A stretch of DNA of 60,701 bases from Rhodococcus rhodnii (GCA_000720375.1 JOAA01000047.1:1-60701), one strand, 5' to 3'; positions 20,080 to 30,329 are shown, numbered from the stretch's first letter. The notes: generated from the letters alone by a model not told the origin. Numbers and translations: made by a program.

Positions 20080-20670
20080 GCTGCCCCGCGACCTTCGCCT
20101 ACGCCGGGATCGAGGCCGCGTCCCTGTGCCTGTTCGCCCGGGTCCGTGGTCGAACCGGAGATCGCCGGGTACGAACGGGTGGTGCACCTGCCCGCGCGGG
20201 TGCTGCATCGTGCTCTCCGGCCGTCTCTCCCGCTACTCGGCCGGGTTCCTGTGGCACCCGCGCTGCGACTGCACGATGCGCACGGTCACCGCCGGGGCAG
20301 TGGCGCGAAGGCGGCAGCTCCCGCAGCCCGAAGGCGGCAGCTCCCGCAGCCCGAAGGCCCTGTTCGCCCGGCATGACCCGTGCCCAGCAGGACAATGCGT
20401 TCGGCAAGGGCGACGTCGCTGCGCTGCCATCCCGGCCGGGGCTGCCATCGGCCGTGTGGTCAACGCCCGCCGCAGAGGTCAGCTCTACGTCGTGGGCGGC
20501 TTGGAGTCACCCGCGAGGCCGCCACCTCGCGCGGCGTCGGCTGCGGGCTCGGCGAGGTGGCCAAGCGGGGCGGGCGGTACCGCCGCTCCGGGATCGAGCG
20601 GCCCACCGCGGCGACGCCTCGCCGGCGGATGTGGGGCAGACATTCCTCCAGCCGAGCAGGTGGGTGCCGT
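20080..20670 (+). pseudogene. Decayed phage capsid maturation protease / MuF-like gene
   Basis: Three plus-strand frames in succession carry pieces that together resemble the C-terminal half of actinophage capsid maturation proteases: SAGFLWHPRCDCTMRTV, then TRAQQDNAFGKGDVAALPS, then IGRVVNARRRGQLYVVGG, then VTREAATSRGVGCGLGE with GGRYRRSGIERP. The order and spacing fit the phage protein but no continuous frame exists. A 23-bp sequence is repeated in tandem at 20310-20355. Assignment is from memory of the family pattern and needs a profile search. Confidence 0.4.
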
Positions 20671-20783
20671 CTGCCCGGGCCGGATACGGCAGTTGTTGCG
20701 CCGTCGGCAGCGGAATATTCCGGGAACTTGATGGCGCGGGTGATCGTCACAGCATTCGTGACAGAGGGATCGGTCAGGAATCC

Positions 20784-22353
20784 ATGGGCGTTCTTCGGTG
20801 TGCTCGCACGGCTCGGCCGCTCGGCGTGGTCGCGATAGTGTTGTTGCTGGTGCGCGCGGCGCAGGATGGGGACGGCAACGGCTGGCTGTGTGTGGTGTTC
20901 GCCGCGCTCGGGTTCGGGGTGCTCGCGGTGTTCCGCGGTGACCACCCATCGGGGCTGCTGTCGGCCGCGATGCTCGGGGTCGCCACGTGGTACGCCAGCC
21001 GTGGGCTGTGGTCGCCGGCGCCACCGGTCGAGGTCGCCGACCGGTTGCTCGGTGAGAATCTCCCTGGCATCGGTCGCTACACCACGTTGCTGCTGCTCGT
21101 CCTGAGCACCCTGGGGACGATCGCGGCGAGCGTCCTCGCATGGCGTCACCGGGACGCGGCCTGGGACAAGTGGCCAACCGGTGAGCCGGGAGCGGTTCGC
21201 CGGTTGGTGGCATTGCCGGTTGGTGGCATTGCTGGTCGCGGGAGCGGTGCTGACCGGCGTCGCCTGGCTCGGCGGTGGTATCTGGGCTGGACGTACCGCG
21301 GATGCCGTCCTCGCCGACTCCGAGGATCACACCACGGCCGCCGAGGTGCCGGACCCGCGTCCGGAACCGCCCCGAGGCCCGACACAAGACCTCGCCCCGG
21401 TCTGGCAGCAGGGTGACGACGTTCGGTACGGAGACCAGGCCGCGCTGGTGCCCGGCACCGACATGGTGGTGATGCACGGCTTCGAGGCCGGCGTGGGGAC
21501 CGACTACGGACTGTTCGTGCTGGATGCCAAGACCGGCGGGGAGCGGTGGCACTACCGGATCCGGCCCATCATGAACACCTCCCCCGGAGGCTTCATGGGC
21601 GTGGTCGTCAACGCACGAACGGAGACACTGCTGGCGGTCGTGAGCAATGTCGCGGTTCTGTTCGACCTGGACACCGGGCAGATCAGAAGCCGGTTCTCGC
21701 TTCCCCACGTGCCGGGGGACTCGAGGTACCGGGTGTTGTCCGACTCACCCGTCCGCAACGACCGCACGGTGATCCAGCTGAGCAGCCAGCCAGTCGGCTA
21801 TCTCACGGCGCGCGGCGAGGGCGTCGCCACGCTGCTGAGCGTCGACCTGAACACCGGCGAGGTGCGCACCGCGGACCAGGCGCCGAACGGCGAGTGCCAC
21901 TACCAGCTCGCCGGACCATCCACAACGGACAGTCGAGATCCGGACGACAGTGCCTTTCTCATCCGGTCCGGCCGCGGGTGCGGGCGGCCCACGGTGCTCT
22001 CGATGACGCGGGAGCGCGTTGTGGCTACCTTCGACCTGCCCACCGTCGAGCAAGCGGCGACCACCTGTACCGAGCCGGACTGTGACGGCCCGGTCGTGTC
22101 GGTCGCCGACGGGCGGCTCGTGGTCGATGTGGGACGAGAGCTGCTCGCGTTCGATCCGGATCGGCCACTGTGGACTTCGCCGGTGCCGGCGGGGGCGCAG
22201 GTCACTGCCGTCGGACCGAGCAATGGCGAGACGGACAAGCCTCACAGGGTGGTCGTCGAGACGCCGACAGGCACGACCGTGCTCAACGGTGACACCGGCG
22301 CGATGCTCGGCCCGCTCGCCTGTGGGGTTTCAAAAGTGTGCTCAGGGCCCTGA
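20784..22353 (+). pseudogene. Membrane-anchored PQQ/beta-propeller protein, split by a 16-bp duplication and cut by an IS
   Basis: The first part (20784 to about 21215) encodes several membrane helices (VVAIVLLLVRAAQDGDG, AMLGVATWYASRGLW, TTLLLLVLSTLGTIAASVLA). The second part continues in another frame (LVALLVAGAVLTGVAWLGGG) into a propeller domain (LDAKTGGERWHYRIRPIM, LLSVDLNTGEVRTAD). A perfect 16-bp tandem repeat, CCGGTTGGTGGCATTG at 21200-21215 and 21216-21231, accounts for the frame change; removing one copy restores one continuous frame. The 3' end runs into the neighbouring IS (last residues GVSKVCSGP), so the C-terminus is also missing. The propeller half could in principle be expressed from GTG 21181. 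Confidence 0.7.
21200..21231. repeat. 16-bp tandem duplication
   Basis: Two adjacent perfect copies of CCGGTTGGTGGCATTG. The 16-bp length shifts the frame by one and splits the membrane/propeller gene. Confidence 0.9.
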
Positions 22354-22361
22354 GCAGGGGC

Positions 22362-23442
<1,081 letters not shown>

Positions 23443-23444
23443 TC

Positions 23445-26165
23445 ATGCCTTGCCGTCGAACGGCGCATCACCACAGGTCAAGACCGCAGTGCAGAGTTTT
23501 GGAACCTCACAGGTATGGCGGATATGACTGGGACGGCAGTCTCTCGGGCGAAGCATACCCAGCGGCCGGGGACCTCCAGGCTGAAGACGTCAACTACGTC
23601 TACGACGACACTGGACGACCACTGTCCAGCTCAGGCAGTTACCGGAACCGGACTGTCGAATTGGCCACCAACACCCTCTACACCCGGTATGGCGAAGCCG
23701 AACGCGTCCAGCTCGGCACTGGCACCAAACGAGTATGGCTGTCGAACTACTACGACTCGCACACCCGACGGGTCGAACGGTCCATCGTGGACGCCGAATC
23801 GCCTCAGCCGATGCAGTCCGATGTCCGCTACATCTACAACGACGCTGGCTACACCACGTCTCTATCCGAGACAGCACCGGGACAGGTCGACACGCAGTGC
23901 TTCAAACATGACCACGTGGGTCGTCTGACCGAAGCATGGACACCTAAGGGGGTTTGCGCCGAACCATCCACCGACCTCGGTGGCGTAGCCCCGTACTGGC
24001 ACAGCTACAAGTACGACAAGTCCGGCAACCGGAAAGAAGAGATTCAACGCACCGCGACAAGCCACACTGTCAAGAACTATGACTATCCGGACCCGAGCAA
24101 GCCACACCGTCTTCGCGCGGTCAACGGTGGGGTTGCGTCGGAGTCCTTTGAGTACAACGATTCCGGCGCCATAACGAAACGCACCAAGGCGGGCATCGGC
24201 GAAACCCTGAACTGGGACGCCGAAGGCCACCTGGAATCGGTGACCAAGGGCGACAAAACCACTTCCTTCATCTACACAGCCGAAGGCACCCGCCTACTGC
24301 GCAAGGATCCCGACGGCACGACCTTGTACCTTGGCAACCAGGAGATCCGGCTGTCCGCCAATGGCGGCACGCCCGTCACCACCCGGCACTACACGTTCGG
24401 CGGCAACACCATCGCGGTGCGCGTGGGGGCGAAACTGACCTGGGTCGTCGGCAACCAGCGTGCTACCGAGTTGTCGATCGACAGCGGAACCATGGAGGTC
24501 ACCCGCCGCCGCCAGCTTCTGTTCGGCGCACCACGCGGCACGGCACCGACCTTGTGGCCGGACGAGCGCGGATTCGTCGGCGGGACAAAGGATCCGTCGA
24601 CAGGATTGACGCATCTGGGTGCCCGCGAGTATGACCCGGATCTCGGGTGGTTCATTTCGGTCGACCCGCTGATAAATCTGACCGACTCACAACAGATGCA
24701 GGGCTACAGCTACGCCAACAACAGCCCGATCACCCTCAGCGATCCCACCGGCCTGGCCCCAGGCAGTTGGTGCGCGAGCCAGGCGTGCATCGACGCGGGC
24801 GCCAGCTCCCCAGGCCTGACCGGCTACGGCGTGGGTGGCGGCAGTTCATCGTCCAGCCCCGCACCTACCAACAGCATGGCCCCAGTGAGCCTCGTCGCTG
24901 TCGGGCAGGGGACCTTGTCCAAGGCAAACAAGACGGCCGCTGCTATCAGCCGGGATGCTGGCCGACGAGGGTTCCGTACGCAAATCACCTACCACAACGT
25001 GATGGTGCAGCAGCCCAATGGCAAATCGGGCCCAGGCGAGTACATGCTGGTTCCTGGCGTCATCATCGCCTTGACCTTCAGCCCGAAGCCGTCCTGTGTC
25101 GACCCGAACGAAAATTCCAAGATCCCGACCATGCAACAGGATCCGCTGCATGAGGACGAGCGGTTGATCTGGGACGCGATGCACCCGCAGCCGCCTCCTG
25201 CGGCTGCGCCGATGACAGCGAAGGAATTCCTGTTCGCTATTACGGGGGTGGACGCGATCATGAACTGCGTCAAGAACCCGTCCTTCGGAGGCTGTCTCGA
25301 GGCCGCTATACCCATCGCAACGGCCGGGCTCGGAAGGCTTGCAGCGTTGGGTGGCCGTGCAATCGCTGGTGCGAACAAGTTCGACAATATCGCCAAAGCT
25401 TGCAGCTTCGACGGCGACACCGAAGTCTTGATGGCAGACGGCACAACTAAACCTATCTCCGAGATACAGGTAGGTGACCAGGTGCTAGCCGCCAAGCCCG
25501 AAACTGGCGAACGCGGGCCTAGGACTGTAACGGCAGTCATAGTTCACGACGACACAGTCCTCGAACTCGCAACGGAAGATGGCGCCACAGTCACAACCAC
25601 CGAGGATCACCTGTTTTACAATGCGACCGATCGGGCATGGCAACGCGCCGACCAGCTCGATCCTGGCGACAGCTTGTTTGCGGCGAATGGTCAATCAACC
25701 CGTGTCCGCGGTTTGGTGGCTGCTACCGCGCGACTTGACATCGCATACAATCTCACTGTAAGCGACCTTCACACTTACTACACGGTTGCTGGTCGAACAC
25801 CCGTACTGGTTCACAATGACCACTGTGGAGTGGGCTCGGGTCGAGATCTGATTGATGGCCAGGCTCAGTTCCACATTATCCATGGAGATAACACTGGTGG
25901 TGGTCACAAGTGGCCTGGGCAGCCAGGGAAGACTTTGTTCCCGCAAAATTGGGATACTGACAAGATTCTGGACGCTATCGCCGACGTTGCAACAAATCCG
26001 CACAGCACTAGGGTATGGCAGACGGGGGCGCGTGGATCGCTGTATACACGTGCCGGCGATCCGTCGAGGGTGAAGATTGAAGGCGTGCACGATGGGGTCA
26101 ATATCCGTGTAATATTTGAACCTGCCACTGATCGAATCATCACCGGGTTTCCGATCATCCCATAG
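23445..26165 (+). CDS. RHS-repeat polymorphic toxin with HINT and EndoU nuclease domains, 5'-truncated
   Basis: The open frame begins directly after an IS, so the secretion signal and most RHS repeats are lost. What remains: YD/RHS repeats (VNYVYDDTGRPLSSSGSYRN and similar); the RHS core ending in THLGAREYDPDLGWFISVDP and NNSPITLSDPTGLA; a linker; a pretoxin HINT self-cleaving domain at about 25405-25820 (ACSFDGDTEVLMADGTTKP, TVTTTEDHLFY, LHTYYTVAGRTPVLVHN); and a C-terminal toxin of about 110 residues (FHIIHGDNTGGGHKWPGQPG, FPQNWDTDKILDAI, IEGVHDGVNIRVIFEP) matching bacterial EndoU RNases. The toxin is released and acts on RNA (tRNA in known CdiA-EndoU cases). Without a native start it may be silent; the upstream 24 codons are not RHS-like. 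Confidence 0.85.
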   Translation: MPCRRTAHHHRSRPQCRVLEPHRYGGYDWDGSLSGEAYPAAGDLQAEDVNYVYDDTGRPLSSSGSYRNRTVELATNTLYTRYGEAERVQLGTGTKRVWLSNYYDSHTRRVERSIVDAESPQPMQSDVRYIYNDAGYTTSLSETAPGQVDTQCFKHDHVGRLTEAWTPKGVCAEPSTDLGGVAPYWHSYKYDKSGNRKEEIQRTATSHTVKNYDYPDPSKPHRLRAVNGGVASESFEYNDSGAITKRTKAGIGETLNWDAEGHLESVTKGDKTTSFIYTAEGTRLLRKDPDGTTLYLGNQEIRLSANGGTPVTTRHYTFGGNTIAVRVGAKLTWVVGNQRATELSIDSGTMEVTRRRQLLFGAPRGTAPTLWPDERGFVGGTKDPSTGLTHLGAREYDPDLGWFISVDPLINLTDSQQMQGYSYANNSPITLSDPTGLAPGSWCASQACIDAGASSPGLTGYGVGGGSSSSSPAPTNSMAPVSLVAVGQGTLSKANKTAAAISRDAGRRGFRTQITYHNVMVQQPNGKSGPGEYMLVPGVIIALTFSPKPSCVDPNENSKIPTMQQDPLHEDERLIWDAMHPQPPPAAAPMTAKEFLFAITGVDAIMNCVKNPSFGGCLEAAIPIATAGLGRLAALGGRAIAGANKFDNIAKACSFDGDTEVLMADGTTKPISEIQVGDQVLAAKPETGERGPRTVTAVIVHDDTVLELATEDGATVTTTEDHLFYNATDRAWQRADQLDPGDSLFAANGQSTRVRGLVAATARLDIAYNLTVSDLHTYYTVAGRTPVLVHNDHCGVGSGRDLIDGQAQFHIIHGDNTGGGHKWPGQPGKTLFPQNWDTDKILDAIADVATNPHSTRVWQTGARGSLYTRAGDPSRVKIEGVHDGVNIRVIFEPATDRIITGFPIIP

Positions 26166-26236
26166 CTGTTGAGTGCCGGACCGTTGATGCATGTATACTG
26201 CTAACTTCGCGGTTGGCTAATAGGAAGAAAATTGTC

Positions 26237-26494
26237 ATGTTAGATCGGCTTGTGATTGAACAGCTCCTTAAGGACTCCCCGATTGTCAAGGAGAGTGTGA
26301 TAAAAGATGTTCGCGAATTGACACTTGCTGGTGAATACGGTCTCGCTTTCGACACGTTGTGCTCGTGGATCTATGAAGACGAGCTACCAATTGAGGCCGC
26401 TTATTACGATCGTCTTCGTAATGCATCTATTGAATTTGGAGCCCGCGAGCTCGTTGACCGCCTTGGTGAGCTGGTTCTATCCGACAATGACTGA
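26237..26494 (+). CDS. MafI-like immunity protein for the EndoU toxin
   Basis: An 85-residue acidic protein beginning MLDRLVIEQLLKDSPIVKES, with an AGGAAG nine bases before the ATG. An upstream in-frame TTG at 26213 is an alternative start. The pattern DVRELTLAGEYGLAFDTLC then SWIYEDELPIEAAYYDRL resembles MafI immunity proteins, which pair with MafB-type EndoU toxins. It follows the toxin gene by about 70 bp in the usual toxin-immunity order. Base composition is visibly lower in GC than the surroundings, consistent with a cassette acquired by transfer. Binding to the EndoU domain is inferred from this order and family resemblance. Confidence 0.72.
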   Translation: MLDRLVIEQLLKDSPIVKESVIKDVRELTLAGEYGLAFDTLCSWIYEDELPIEAAYYDRLRNASIEFGARELVDRLGELVLSDND

Positions 26495-27010
26495 ACTTTT
26501 ACTTGTTGAACGGGAGGCTGTGACCCTAAGTGTCGCTGCGCGAGTCTGTGTAGCGAGGCTGCTGCAGTCGCAGCGGGGCCAACGTTGTCGTGGAGCTCCT
26601 GTACAGCTCGAAAAGTCGTCCTGCAGGCCCAGTCGCGTAGCGGTACACGTTGATGAGTCTATTGAGGACGGTATCGTCGCACGTTCGGGCGTGGGCTTCA
26701 TTTGCCCGGTTGGGCAGTTCGGCGAACCGGCGGGGCTACCTGCGTGGCTGCGGAGCCGAGTAGGTCGGCGCCGTCGGTGAAGCTGCCGCTACTGTCCCGG
26801 AGGTCCCCTTCGGCTGGTCAGTCTGACCTACGCCGGTTCTACCCCGGACAGTCCTGCGAACCATCGGCAATCAAGCGTCTGGACGGGAGTCAAATGGGAG
26901 GATCAACGTGTCGCAAGTGTCCTCACCTGCGCTGAAGTGCTTGGAACCGAACCGGTTTGACCTCGATGTTCACCGTTTCCCAGGCGAAAGTCCTTTGTGG
27001 ACGACGCTGG
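26495..27010. other. Intergenic region, no gene seen
   Basis: Between the immunity gene and the tRNA-end remnant. No coding similarity recognised; probably degenerate mobile-element DNA. Confidence 0.4.
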
Positions 27011-27015
27011 GGGCA

Positions 27016-27048
27016 AGGGGTCGCAGGTTCAAATCCTGTCGTCCCGAC
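27016..27048 (+). other. tRNA 3'-end remnant, probable attachment site
   Basis: The sequence GCAGGTTCAAATCCTGT (27023-27039) forms a T-arm: stem GCAGG/CCTGT with loop TTCAAAT. It is followed by an acceptor-strand-like CGTCCCG and discriminator A. No matching 5' half (CGGGACG) or anticodon arm precedes it. A lone tRNA 3' end is the hallmark of an att site left by a tRNA-targeting integrase, and integrase and AICE-type relics lie in this accessory half. The tRNA identity cannot be read from this piece. Confidence 0.6.
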
Positions 27049-27057
27049 GGCCAAGAA

Positions 27058-27104
27058 AGGCCCTCTGATCTAGGCGAAAAGCCTGGTAGTCAGAGGGCCT
27101 TTTT
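27058..27104 (+). terminator. Strong intrinsic terminator
   Basis: A long hairpin with outer stem GGCCCTCTGA (27059-27068) pairing with TCAGAGGGCC (27090-27099), an inner AGGC/GCCT stem, and a run of five T directly after. It lies just beyond the tRNA end, where a tRNA terminator is expected. Confidence 0.85.
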
Positions 27105-27502
27105 CATGCTAACGGTTCGATCATGCGTGTGATCGCGTTGTGGACCGTTTGTGGACCTGAGTGGCTAACTGAGCGACTAAGCCTCCGGGTGCACGCGCAC
27201 AGGAGAGCGTCTATCACGGCGGCTACAAGGCTGACCAGCGCATGCGGTATCGGAGGGCTTTCTAGGCGCGGGACAAGGGGAATCGTCATCAGGCGCCCGT
27301 CTTGACCGGGCTCCTCCAGAACCGCCACTTCGTTTGGCAGATCACTGATCCAAGCCACGAGTTCGTACCGGTCGAGGTGCACAGCTTGCTGACGAGACGA
27401 GGCCGTCGCGTCCCGCAGGTACTGAACTAGCTTCGTTACTGTGCGGACGGTCTCCGGGTCGTTCGGACTTGGTGGCACCTCGTTACCCCCATTCAACGCC
27501 AA
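27104..27502 (-). CDS. Hypothetical protein, possibly a truncated larger gene
   Basis: 132 residues. Residues 20-80 (VRTVTKLVQYLRDATASSRQ, DRYELVAWISDLPNEVAVLE) look like an ordered N-terminal domain of a larger enzyme, while the C-terminal part (SLVAAVIDALLCACTRRLSR) looks out of context. The frame ends at the terminator near the att-like site, suggesting truncation by element insertion. The start is uncertain (TTG or GTG-like codons only). No function can be assigned. Confidence 0.4.
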   Translation of the reverse strand: MALNGGNEVPPSPNDPETVRTVTKLVQYLRDATASSRQQAVHLDRYELVAWISDLPNEVAVLEEPGQDGRLMTIPLVPRLESPPIPHALVSLVAAVIDALLCACTRRLSRSVSHSGPQTVHNAITRMIEPLA

Positions 27503-27935
27503 CTACACAGCATGCCAATCCAGGGCTGTGCGGAAGAAGGCACGGAAGCCTCGATTCAGCAAATCGTTGGAACCGGTTGCGGACGATGCCACGCCCGGTA
27601 ACCGTTACTGCTCCGTTTGGGGCCAGAGACGACGAGCTGTAAGGCAAGGCGCAAGACCAACTTGGTGCGGACAAGACTTCCGTCCAGCTGGCGGGGAGGC
27701 TGTACGCGTTTGAACGACCTGCCAGGACACCTGCGGTTGCGGCAGGCGATTGTGAACGTGATTTGCGCCTGCCTGCGACCGCCGGTGATCCGGCCTGCCG
27801 CTAGACGTGGACGCCAACAGCAGCCGCGGTATCGGACGCACCTCCATCACTGCGCTGAACGAGGCTATCACTGCCGTGATCCCCGAATGCGTGGTAACGC
27901 GGCCTTGGGGCGGAGATGACGAAAACAACCACGAC
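27503..27935. other. Intergenic region at the left edge of the gene cluster
   Basis: No gene recognised. It separates the att-like region from the last gene of biosynthetic operon 1. Confidence 0.4.
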
Positions 27936-28445
27936 CTATCGCGAAAACTCTGCCTGCTCGGGCTCCCTGCACCTGACCAGGAATGACCTTTCGAACACAA
28001 TGACGGTCTCGCCTGTGGATTTGGCTCCGGTCGTTTCGACGGTCACGATTCCCTGTGCAGGACGGGACTTGGACCGCCGTTTGGCCAGGATGCGGCTCGT
28101 CGCGTAGAGGGTGTCGCCGACGAATACCGGCTCTGCCAACCGCACCCGGTCCCAGCCGAGGTTGGCCACCGCACGTGCGGAAAGGGCCTGCACCGTCATG
28201 CCGCCGATCAGCGCGAGCGTGATGGAGCTGTTCACCAGGACCTGTCCGTGCTCGGTCCCCGCCCCGTAATGCTGGTCGAAGTGCAGTGGGTGCTGGTTCA
28301 TCAGCAACAGCGTCAACCAGGTGTTGTCGGCTTCCGAGACCGTCCGTCCCGGCCAATGCCTGATCACCATGCCGGGTTCGAAGTCCTCGTAGTCGCCGCC
28401 GTGTTCTTCGACGTACTCGTTGTCACCGACCCGTCGTAGGGCCAT
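27936..28445 (-). CDS. MaoC-family acyl-CoA hydratase/dehydratase
   Basis: A 169-residue hot-dog protein. The start at ATG 28445 overlaps the end of the upstream cyclodeaminase-like gene by 23 bp. The pattern YEDFEPGMVIRHWPGRTVSE, ADNTWLTLLLMNQHPLHFD and VFVGDTLYATSRILAKR is that of the MaoC branch that hydrates mesaconyl/itaconyl-CoA-type thioesters, with the catalytic Asp/His in the ADNTW and NQHPLHFD segments. Being encoded three genes from a CitE-like lyase recalls the M. tuberculosis pair Rv2499c/Rv2498c, as I remember it. It would interconvert a beta-hydroxyacyl-CoA and an enoyl-CoA, here probably for a building block. Confidence 0.85.
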   Translation of the reverse strand: MALRRVGDNEYVEEHGGDYEDFEPGMVIRHWPGRTVSEADNTWLTLLLMNQHPLHFDQHYGAGTEHGQVLVNSSITLALIGGMTVQALSARAVANLGWDRVRLAEPVFVGDTLYATSRILAKRRSKSRPAQGIVTVETTGAKSTGETVIVFERSFLVRCREPEQAEFSR

Positions 28446-29430
28446 GGCTCGTTCTCCTGTGCGTCGGTAGGCTGCGGGTGGCCTCGTATATGGCCGCTGC
28501 GGCGGCCGTGTCCTCGATCGCCAGGCCCACACTGCGGAACAACGTAGCCCGCTCACCGTCCACTGTGGTCTCGCCGGTCAGCAGCGCGCCCAGCTCATGG
28601 AGGTCCTGGACGCCGATGAGCCCATCGGCGAGCGCGACACGGACCTCTCCTGCGTCCTCCTGTGCAGCGGTGCGCTGCTCGACTGTGACGAACGCGGTCT
28701 TCAGCAGTTGCGGATCGACCTCGATCGCGTCCTCGTGCGTGCCGCCGATCACGTTGAGGTGTGCGCCGGGCGCTACCCAGTCGGCGTCGATCAACGGCTT
28801 CTGGTCACTGGTGGAAGTCGCAGTACAGATGATCTCGGCGTCGCGGATCGCGGCACGAGGTGTGTCACACACGGCGACCTGGACTGACGAGTGTGTGCAT
28901 GCGCGGATCCAGTCCGCGAAGGCTTCCGTCCGAGTCGCGGTACGAGAACAAAGACGAACGGAGCGGATTGGGCGTACGGCGGACATGGCGCGCAGCAACG
29001 CGCGCGCCTGTGTCCCAGCGCCGAGGATGGCCAGGTCACTGGCATCTGGTGGGGTGCACAGCTTGGTCGCCAGACCGGCGACCGCGCCGGTGCGGACGGC
29101 GGTCAGCTCGGCGCCGTCGAGCAACGCCATGACCTGGCCGGTGTCGACATCGGTCAGTACGACGATGCCGTGGATCAACGGGAGTCCTCGGCGCGGGTTG
29201 TCCGGGGCGAGGGTGGTGACCTTGACGCTGGCGACTCCGCGTTGTTCCCATGCCGCCGGGCTGACCAAGAGCTCGGACGGGCCGAGCTGGAGGAGTGTGC
29301 GTGGCTGGAACGGCGCCTGCCTTGTCCGAAGGTCACGGAACGCGTCCGCCAGCGCGTCGACGACCAACAGCAGGCGGTCGTCACCTGCCATGTCCCCGGC
29401 ACCGATCATCAACGGCGGTGACCCGGTCAT
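28423..29430 (-). CDS. Ornithine cyclodeaminase / mu-crystallin family reductase
   Basis: A 335-residue NAD(P)-dependent enzyme. Motifs: VASVKVTTLAPDNPRRGLP in the catalytic domain, DGAELTAVRTGAVAGLATK (the RTGA signature), and a Rossmann motif AILGAGTQARALLRAMSAV, followed by ICTATSTSDQKPLIDADWV and HLNVIGGTHEDAIEVD. Relatives include ornithine cyclodeaminase, alanine dehydrogenase, ketimine reductases and SbnB-type enzymes, so the reaction is probably reductive or deaminative at an amino-acid alpha carbon. The start overlaps the upstream lyase stop (ATGA). No SbnA partner is present, which argues against diaminopropionate synthesis; imine reduction or cyclisation is an alternative. Confidence 0.85.
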   Translation of the reverse strand: MTGSPPLMIGAGDMAGDDRLLLVVDALADAFRDLRTRQAPFQPRTLLQLGPSELLVSPAAWEQRGVASVKVTTLAPDNPRRGLPLIHGIVVLTDVDTGQVMALLDGAELTAVRTGAVAGLATKLCTPPDASDLAILGAGTQARALLRAMSAVRPIRSVRLCSRTATRTEAFADWIRACTHSSVQVAVCDTPRAAIRDAEIICTATSTSDQKPLIDADWVAPGAHLNVIGGTHEDAIEVDPQLLKTAFVTVEQRTAAQEDAGEVRVALADGLIGVQDLHELGALLTGETTVDGERATLFRSVGLAIEDTAAAAAIYEATRSLPTHRRTSHGPTTGR

Positions 29431-30329
29431 GACGGCGCCGGGGACAGCTCAGTCGAGCTCTCTTGCTTGTTGGCGGCACGGCCGAACCGGGCGTCCCACG
29501 CCTCCCCGAGCGCCATCGTCATGCGGGCCATGCGGGAGAACGGCGGGCCGACCATGTGTCCGTCCAGGACCGCGATACCGCCGGCCGCTGCCTGCACCGC
29601 TTCGGTGACCCGGCGCGCTTCTTTCAGGTCATCCTCATCCGGCCGGAAAGCCAGGTTGATGGCGGCGAGTTCGCGAGGATGGATCGTTGCCTTGCCGTGA
29701 AAACCGAGGGCCCGCGCTCGCTTGATCTCCTCCGCCAGCACCGAGGGGTTGCCCAGGTCGAAGTTGCCGGTGTCGACGCAGCCGATGCCGTGCCTGGCGC
29801 ACGCGAGCGCCATGGCCTGCCGGGCGGACAGCATGCCCTCCCAAGTGATTTCGACGCCCAAGGTGGCCGCCAGGTCCGCAGAACCGAGGATCAGCCCGTC
29901 GCTCGCCGCGGCGATCCCGTCGAGGCCGGTGACCGCCTCCACGGTTTCGACGGTCACGTAGATCTCCGGGTGCGCTCCAGCCGAGGCGAGCATGTCGCGC
30001 AGCAGCACGACCTCGGCCGGAAACCTGACCATGGTCATCACGACGAAACCCGGCCTGACCGGGCTTTGAGCCAGCATCAGCAGATCGTGCACCGCGTCGA
30101 TCGTCCCGAGCCCGTTGATCCTCACGGCGATGTTCGCCGGTTGCGGTGCCCGGTCGAGCGCCGTGCGGCACACTGTCCGCGCATCCGCCTTCGCCGGGCC
30201 CGGAACGGAGTCCTCGAGGTCGATCAGGTGTATGTCGGCGTCATAGGACCAGGCCTTCACCACGCGGTCCAACGACAGCGCCGGGGTGTACAGGTAGCTG
30301 CGCGGTATCGCCCGCGCGGTGCCGGTCAT
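29427..30329 (-). CDS. CitE-like (HpcH/HpaI-type) beta-hydroxyacyl-CoA lyase
   Basis: A 300-residue TIM-barrel lyase. Motifs: RSYLYTPALSLDRVVKAWSY, IHLIDLEDSVPGPAKADART (Mg-binding acids), VAVRINGLGTIDAV-like IAVRINGLGT, YVTVETVEAVTGLDGIAAAS, LILGSADLAATLGVEI, and GFHGKATIHPRELAAINLAF. These define the CitE-like family that cleaves or forms malyl-, beta-methylmalyl- or citramalyl-CoA. Run as an aldol condensation, it would join acetyl- or propionyl-CoA to glyoxylate or pyruvate. It overlaps genes on both sides (ATGA at each junction), tying it to the alpha-oxoamine synthase and the cyclodeaminase-like protein. The direction in vivo is unknown. Confidence 0.87.
   Translation of the reverse strand: MTGTARAIPRSYLYTPALSLDRVVKAWSYDADIHLIDLEDSVPGPAKADARTVCRTALDRAPQPANIAVRINGLGTIDAVHDLLMLAQSPVRPGFVVMTMVRFPAEVVLLRDMLASAGAHPEIYVTVETVEAVTGLDGIAAASDGLILGSADLAATLGVEITWEGMLSARQAMALACARHGIGCVDTGNFDLGNPSVLAEEIKRARALGFHGKATIHPRELAAINLAFRPDEDDLKEARRVTEAVQAAAGGIAVLDGHMVGPPFSRMARMTMALGEAWDARFGRAANKQESSTELSPAPS

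Noticed and set aside
27016..27048. Functional tRNA gene
   Set aside because: Only the T-arm and 3' acceptor strand are present; no D-arm, anticodon arm or 5' acceptor strand precedes them.
28423..29430. SbnB-type enzyme for diaminopropionate
   Set aside because: No SbnA-like PLP partner is present in the window, so this specific pathway is not supported.
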